A DNA stretch of 9,081 nucleotides from Bacteroidales bacterium (GTDB taxonomy: Bacteria; Bacteroidota; Bacteroidia; Bacteroidales; GCA-2748055). Below the pieces are notes generated by a model. The model did not search any database and had not been told where the DNA came from. It worked only from the letters and a program-made list of their open reading frames with translations. The first letter of the stretch is position 1. Every line of letters starts with the position of its first letter. The DNA lies in NCBI GenBank assembly GCA_023135025.1, contig JAGLTY010000061.1, positions 1-9,081 on the forward strand. Direction: 5' to 3'. Shown one piece after another: positions 6,127 to 9,081 of the stretch. A program made the translations under genes and the position numbers.

Positions 6127-7572
6127 TTAGCCTACGCTTCCTTCCAGCGTTATGGCCAGTAATTTTTGTGCCTCAACTGCAAATTCCATAGGTAACTTAT
6201 TCAACACCTCCTTGGCATAACCGTTTACGATCAGACTGATGGCATTTTCAGTATCGATACCCCGTTGGTTGCAGTAAAAGATCTGGTCCTCCCCGATCTT
6301 GGAGGTAGTGGCCTCATGCTCCACAACCGCGCTACGGTTATCTACCTCCAGGTAGGGGAAGGTGTGAGCCCCGCATTGGTCGCCCAGTAGCAGACTGTCG
6401 CACTGGGAATAGTTTCGTGCATTCTCCGCCCCCTTCAACACCTTCACCAGTCCGCGATAGGAGTTTTGGCTCTTCCCGGCACTGATCCCTTTTGAGATAA
6501 TGGTGGAGCGGGTGTTTTTCCCGATATGGATCATCTTGGTACCTGTATCGGCCTGCTGATAGTTGTTGGTTACCGCCACCGAGTAGAATTCGCCCACCGA
6601 GTTGTCTCCTTTCAGGATGCAGCTGGGATATTTCCAGGTTACTGCTGATCCGGTCTCCACCTGGGTCCAGGAGATCTTGGAGCTGTCTCCTTTGCAGATT
6701 CCCCGCTTGGTGACAAAATTATAGATGCCCCCTATCCCCTCCTTATTGCCCGGGTACCAGTTCTGTACCGTTGAATATTTAACTTCGGCATTCTCCATGG
6801 CCACTATCTCCACGATGGCTGCATGCAACTGGTTTTCGTCGCGCATGGGAGCGGTACACCCCTCCAGGTAGCTTACATAGGAGTCCTCTTCGGCCACAAT
6901 CAGAGTGCGTTCAAATTGGCCGGTATTGGCAGCATTGATCCGAAAATAGGTGGAGAGTTCCATGGGGCAGCGCACTCCCCTGGGGATGTAACAAAACGAT
7001 CCGTCACTGAAAACAGCTGAATTGAGGGCCGCAAAATAGTTATCGGTATAGGGAACCACCGAACCCATATATTTTTTTATCAGGTCGGGATGGTTTTTAA
7101 CAGCTTCGCTGAATGAGCAGAAGATGATCCCTTTGTCGGCCAGTGTATCCTGGAAGGTGGTTTTTACCGAGACACTGTCCATCACTGCATCCACGGCCAC
7201 CCCGGCCAACTGTTTTTGCTCCTCCAGCGGGATTCCCAGTCTGTTAAAGGTGTCGAGCAGTTCCGGGTCCACCTCATCCATGCTCTCATATTTGGCATCC
7301 TGTTTAGGAGCCGCGTAGTAGATAATATCCTGGTAATCGATCTCAGGGATCCTCAGGTGCGCCCAGTCGGGCATCTGCAGGGTTTGCCAGTGCCTGAACG
7401 CTTTCAGCCTCGATTCGGTGAGCCATTCGGGCTCCTCCTTTTTGGCTGAGATGATCCGGACCACCTCTTCGTTCAAACCCTTTGGAATGGTTTCGGTTTC
7501 TATATTGGTTTGAAATCCAAACTTATAATCGCTACCCGTTACCTCATTTAATATCTTCTCCTGATCTGTCAC
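6127..7572 (-). CDS. sufB: Fe-S cluster assembly scaffold protein SufB
   Basis: SufB is the main scaffold subunit: it receives sulfur from SufE and builds the cluster with SufC and SufD. The protein has 481 residues, normal length. The start is a GTG at 7570-7572. No in-frame ATG exists upstream, and the N-terminus ([16 protein letters not shown], then [23 protein letters not shown]) matches the family from its first residues. Other features are [20 protein letters not shown] (191-210), YLEGCTAP (235-242) with C239 matching the sulfur-entry Cys of E. coli Suf[21 protein letters not shown] (372-391), [14 protein letters not shown] (397-410) with C400 corresponding to the essential E. coli C405, and [20 protein letters not shown] (419-438). 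It is the first gene of the operon. A TATATTTG element 69 nt upstream is a likely promoter. Confidence 0.98.
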   Translation of the reverse strand: MTDQEKILNEVTGSDYKFGFQTNIETETIPKGLNEEVVRIISAKKEEPEWLTESRLKAFRHWQTLQMPDWAHLRIPEIDYQDIIYYAAPKQDAKYESMDEVDPELLDTFNRLGIPLEEQKQLAGVAVDAVMDSVSVKTTFQDTLADKGIIFCSFSEAVKNHPDLIKKYMGSVVPYTDNYFAALNSAVFSDGSFCYIPRGVRCPMELSTYFRINAANTGQFERTLIVAEEDSYVSYLEGCTAPMRDENQLHAAIVEIVAMENAEVKYSTVQNWYPGNKEGIGGIYNFVTKRGICKGDSSKISWTQVETGSAVTWKYPSCILKGDNSVGEFYSVAVTNNYQQADTGTKMIHIGKNTRSTIISKGISAGKSQNSYRGLVKVLKGAENARNYSQCDSLLLGDQCGAHTFPYLEVDNRSAVVEHEATTSKIGEDQIFYCNQRGIDTENAISLIVNGYAKEVLNKLPMEFAVEAQKLLAITLEGSVG

Positions 7573-7640
7573 TGTTCCACATGTTTTGGGTAATGGTTGG
7601 CCCGATCTAATTGTAAATAAGATTAATTTAAAATAGAGCC

Positions 7641-7648
7641 CAAATATA
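7641..7648 (-). promoter_or_regulatory. Candidate -7 element (TATATTTG) for the suf operon
   Basis: Read on the minus strand, positions 7648 to 7641 give TATATTTG, an exact match to the Bacteroidota -7 consensus TAnnTTTG. Transcription would begin a few bases further on, giving a sufB leader of about 60 nt. A TTG for the -33 element is not found at the expected distance; the nearest upstream one (7676-7678) is too far. The match is seen; promoter activity is inferred. Confidence 0.55.
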
Positions 7649-7662
7649 CAAAAACTTGTTCT

Positions 7663-7670
7663 TACATTTG
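7663..7670 (+). promoter_or_regulatory. Candidate -7 element (TACATTTG) for thiL
   Basis: TACATTTG matches the Bacteroidota TAnnTTTG -7 consensus on the plus strand. A start a few bases downstream would leave a leader of about 40 nt before the thiL ATG. No clear TTG sits at the -33 distance. The element lies 14 nt from the oppositely oriented suf element, so the two polymerase footprints would overlap. Confidence 0.5.
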
Positions 7671-7678
7671 TATTACAA
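7668..7678. repeat. 11-bp palindrome TTGTATTACAA in the sufB-thiL divergent region
   Basis: TTGTA and TACAA are exact reverse complements around a central T. The palindrome overlaps the end of the thiL -7 element and lies where the -33 region of the suf promoter would fall. That position would suit an operator, but the sequence is short and A/T-rich, so chance is a real possibility. I do not recognise it as an IscR, SufR or Fur site. Confidence 0.3.
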
Positions 7679-7715
7679 CAGACCAGTTGAATTGTTCAGG
7701 AAATAAAATATTCTT

Positions 7716-8753
7716 ATGACATCAAAAAAGATCCGTACCATCGAAGAGATGGGCGAATTCGGACTCATTGATCATCTCACCTCGGGCTTTACCAACAGAC
7801 AGGAGAGTACCCAATTGGGAGTGGGCGATGATGCTGCCGTTATTAATCACGGTGCATATATGCAGGTGGTCACCACCGATATGCTGCTGGAAGGGGTCCA
7901 TTTTGATCTGGTCTACACCCCTTTGAAGCACCTGGGTTACAAAGCAGTTGTGGTCAACCTTTCGGATGTCTACGCCATGAATGCGGCTCCCCGTCAGATC
8001 ACCGTCTCTATTGGAATTTCGGGAAAGTTCTCAGTGGAGGCGCTGGAGGAGTTTTATGAGGGGGTGAAACTGGCCTGCGAACGGTTTAATGTGGACCTGG
8101 TGGGGGGCGATACTTCCGGTTCCATGACCGGACTGGTTATTACAGTGACCGCTATCGGGACCGCTCTGAAGGAGGAGCTGACACTGCGCAGTACGGCGAA
8201 AAACAATCAGCTGATCTGCGTTACAGGCGATCTGGGTGCAGCCTATATGGGACTCAAGATACTGGAGCGGGAGAAGCTGCTTCATGCAGAGGATCCCGGT
8301 TTCCAGCCCGAACTTACCGGTTATGATTATATACTGGAGCGCTACCTGAAGCCGGAGCCACGGGTGGATGTGCTGCTGGCCCTGAAGGAGGCTGGTATCA
8401 CGCCTGGAGCCATGATTGATATTTCGGACGGACTCTCCTCTGAGCTGCTCCATATTTGTAAAGCGTCGGGGTGCGGATGCCAGGTTTATGATGAGCGTAT
8501 CCCCGTGGCCGATGAGACCAAAGAGGCCGCTGCTGAGTTCCAGATGGAACCCATGATGGCTGCCCTGCACGGTGGAGAAGATTACGAATTGCTCTTTACT
8601 GTTCCCCTTTCCGATTTCGACAAGGTTTCGGCCATTGAGGGTGTAAGTGTGATCGGGAATATTACCGATAAAAAGGGATTGGCCCTGCTGGTGGGCAACG
8701 ATGGGAATGCCATCCAGTTGCAGGCACAGGGATGGAACGCCACAGAAGATTAA
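7716..8753 (+). CDS. thiL: Thiamine-monophosphate kinase ThiL
   Basis: ThiL phosphorylates thiamine monophosphate with ATP to give the cofactor thiamine diphosphate, the last step of thiamine biosynthesis. The protein has 345 residues, normal for Bacteroidota, and belongs to the PurM-like ATP-grasp-unrelated kinase superfamily. Motifs in order are GVGDDAA (35-41), TTDMLLEGVHFD (53-64) binding metal and phosphate, NLSDVYAMNA (81-90), GGDTSGS (130-136), VTGDLGAAYMGL (169-180), DISDGLSSELLHI (235-247) and HGGEDYELLF (285-294). The ATG at 7716 is the first of the frame and gives the expected N-terminus ahead of TIEEMGEFGLI. An AGGA at 7698-7701 is a weak, distant ribosome-binding signal. The gene is transcribed divergently from sufB and ends one base from the stop codon of convergent lpxA. 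Confidence 0.98.
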   Translation: MTSKKIRTIEEMGEFGLIDHLTSGFTNRQESTQLGVGDDAAVINHGAYMQVVTTDMLLEGVHFDLVYTPLKHLGYKAVVVNLSDVYAMNAAPRQITVSIGISGKFSVEALEEFYEGVKLACERFNVDLVGGDTSGSMTGLVITVTAIGTALKEELTLRSTAKNNQLICVTGDLGAAYMGLKILEREKLLHAEDPGFQPELTGYDYILERYLKPEPRVDVLLALKEAGITPGAMIDISDGLSSELLHICKASGCGCQVYDERIPVADETKEAAAEFQMEPMMAALHGGEDYELLFTVPLSDFDKVSAIEGVSVIGNITDKKGLALLVGNDGNAIQLQAQGWNATED

Positions 8754-8754
8754 A

Positions 8755-9081
8755 CTACACCTCTTTCCCGTCGAAATAGCCCCTGATAATTCCTCTTTTT
8801 GAATCACGGATAAAAAGGATAATCTCGTCCCGCTCTTTGAAGGCAGGCAGGTTGGCCTCCACAACCTCCATGGCATCGGAGATGTTCAGTCCGCGCTGGT
8901 ATATAATACGGTAGGCCTCCTGGATGGCGTAGATGGTCTCGTTGGTAAAACCCCTGCGGCGCAGACCAATGGAGTTGATCCCGGTAAAGGAGATGGGTTC
9001 CCTTCCAGCCATGGCAAACGGTGGTACATCCTTGCTAACCTTACTGCCCCCCTGGATCATCACATGGATCCCGATGCGAAC
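8755..9081 (-). CDS. lpxA: Acyl-ACP--UDP-N-acetylglucosamine O-acyltransferase LpxA, C-terminal part
   Basis: The frame is open to the window edge and ends at a TAG (8755-8757), so 108 C-terminal residues are visible and the start lies outside. LpxA performs the first step of lipid A synthesis, acylating UDP-GlcNAc in the cytosol as a trimer. The visible part starts in the last turns of the left-handed beta-helix (VRIGIHVMIQGGSKVSKDVPPFAMAGREP) and passes into the LpxA-specific alpha-helical C-terminal domain: GINSIGLRRRGFTNETIYAIQEAYRIIY, then a terminal SKRGIIRGYF. The GLRRRGF segment and the RG-IR tail separate LpxA from LpxD and other hexapeptide transferases. In Bacteroidota it usually follows an lpxC-fabZ fusion, which would lie to the right. 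The tail is convergent with thiL with a 1-nt gap. Confidence 0.95.
   Translation of the reverse strand, partial: VRIGIHVMIQGGSKVSKDVPPFAMAGREPISFTGINSIGLRRRGFTNETIYAIQEAYRIIYQRGLNISDAMEVVEANLPAFKERDEIILFIRDSKRGIIRGYFDGKEV

Noticed and set aside
7573..7640. Riboswitch or structured leader upstream of sufB
   Set aside because: The region is A/T-rich and I see no conserved riboswitch core or strong stem.
7648..7659. ACAA/TTGT inverted repeat in the divergent promoter region
   Set aside because: Four-base arms in an A/T-rich stretch are expected by chance.
8031..8876. Minus-strand open frame (281 codons) opposite thiL and crossing into lpxA
   Set aside because: It overlaps two secure genes in a different frame and has no recognisable domain; it is explained by codon bias of thiL.

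Overview
This is an ordinary-looking chromosomal segment, most likely from a Bacteroidota bacterium (possibly a Bacteroidales/Marinilabiliales-type lineage; I cannot place it more finely). The signs are the gene order sufB-sufC-sufD-sufS-sufE-DUF59, a DUF4252 protein with a signal peptide, short QueG without a HEAT-repeat tail, an LpxA C-terminus, and two TAnnTTTG-type -7 promoter elements in the one sizeable intergenic region.

Layout from left to right. Positions 1-408 (+) hold a YjbQ/UPF0047 gene missing its first few codons at the window edge. It converges on a minus-strand DUF4252 gene (430-933). The minus strand then carries, reading upstream, queG (999-1922), a DUF59/MIP18-family SUF-associated gene (1958-2281), sufE (2278-2718), sufS (2732-3958), sufD (3964-5316), sufC (5303-6061) and sufB (6127-7572). 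In transcription order this is sufB-C-D-S-E-DUF59-queG, then DUF4252 after a 65-nt gap. From sufC to the DUF59 gene the genes overlap or sit at most 13 nt apart. A 143-nt divergent intergenic region (7573-7715) separates sufB from thiL (7716-8753, +). thiL ends one nucleotide from the stop codon of a minus-strand lpxA, cut by the right edge (8755-9081).

Functionally the core is the SUF machine. SufS removes sulfur from cysteine and SufE accepts and relays the persulfide. The SufB-SufC-SufD scaffold/ATPase assembles the Fe-S cluster, and the DUF59 protein probably helps cluster maturation or delivery. QueG, an enzyme with two [4Fe-4S] clusters in the last step of queuosine biosynthesis, rides at the 3' end as a likely client. 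No A-type carrier (SufA/IscA) and no Fe-S regulator (IscR/SufR/Fur-like) gene lies in the window.

I found no mobile elements, CRISPR arrays, rRNA or tRNA genes, and no convincing novel system. The more interesting non-coding signals are a perfect 10-bp inverted repeat ending 2 nt before the DUF4252 start codon with a competing overlapping 6-bp repeat, the back-to-back -7 elements between sufB and thiL, and a near-direct repeat in the sufB-sufC gap. The Cys-rich SufD C-terminus is the main protein-level oddity.
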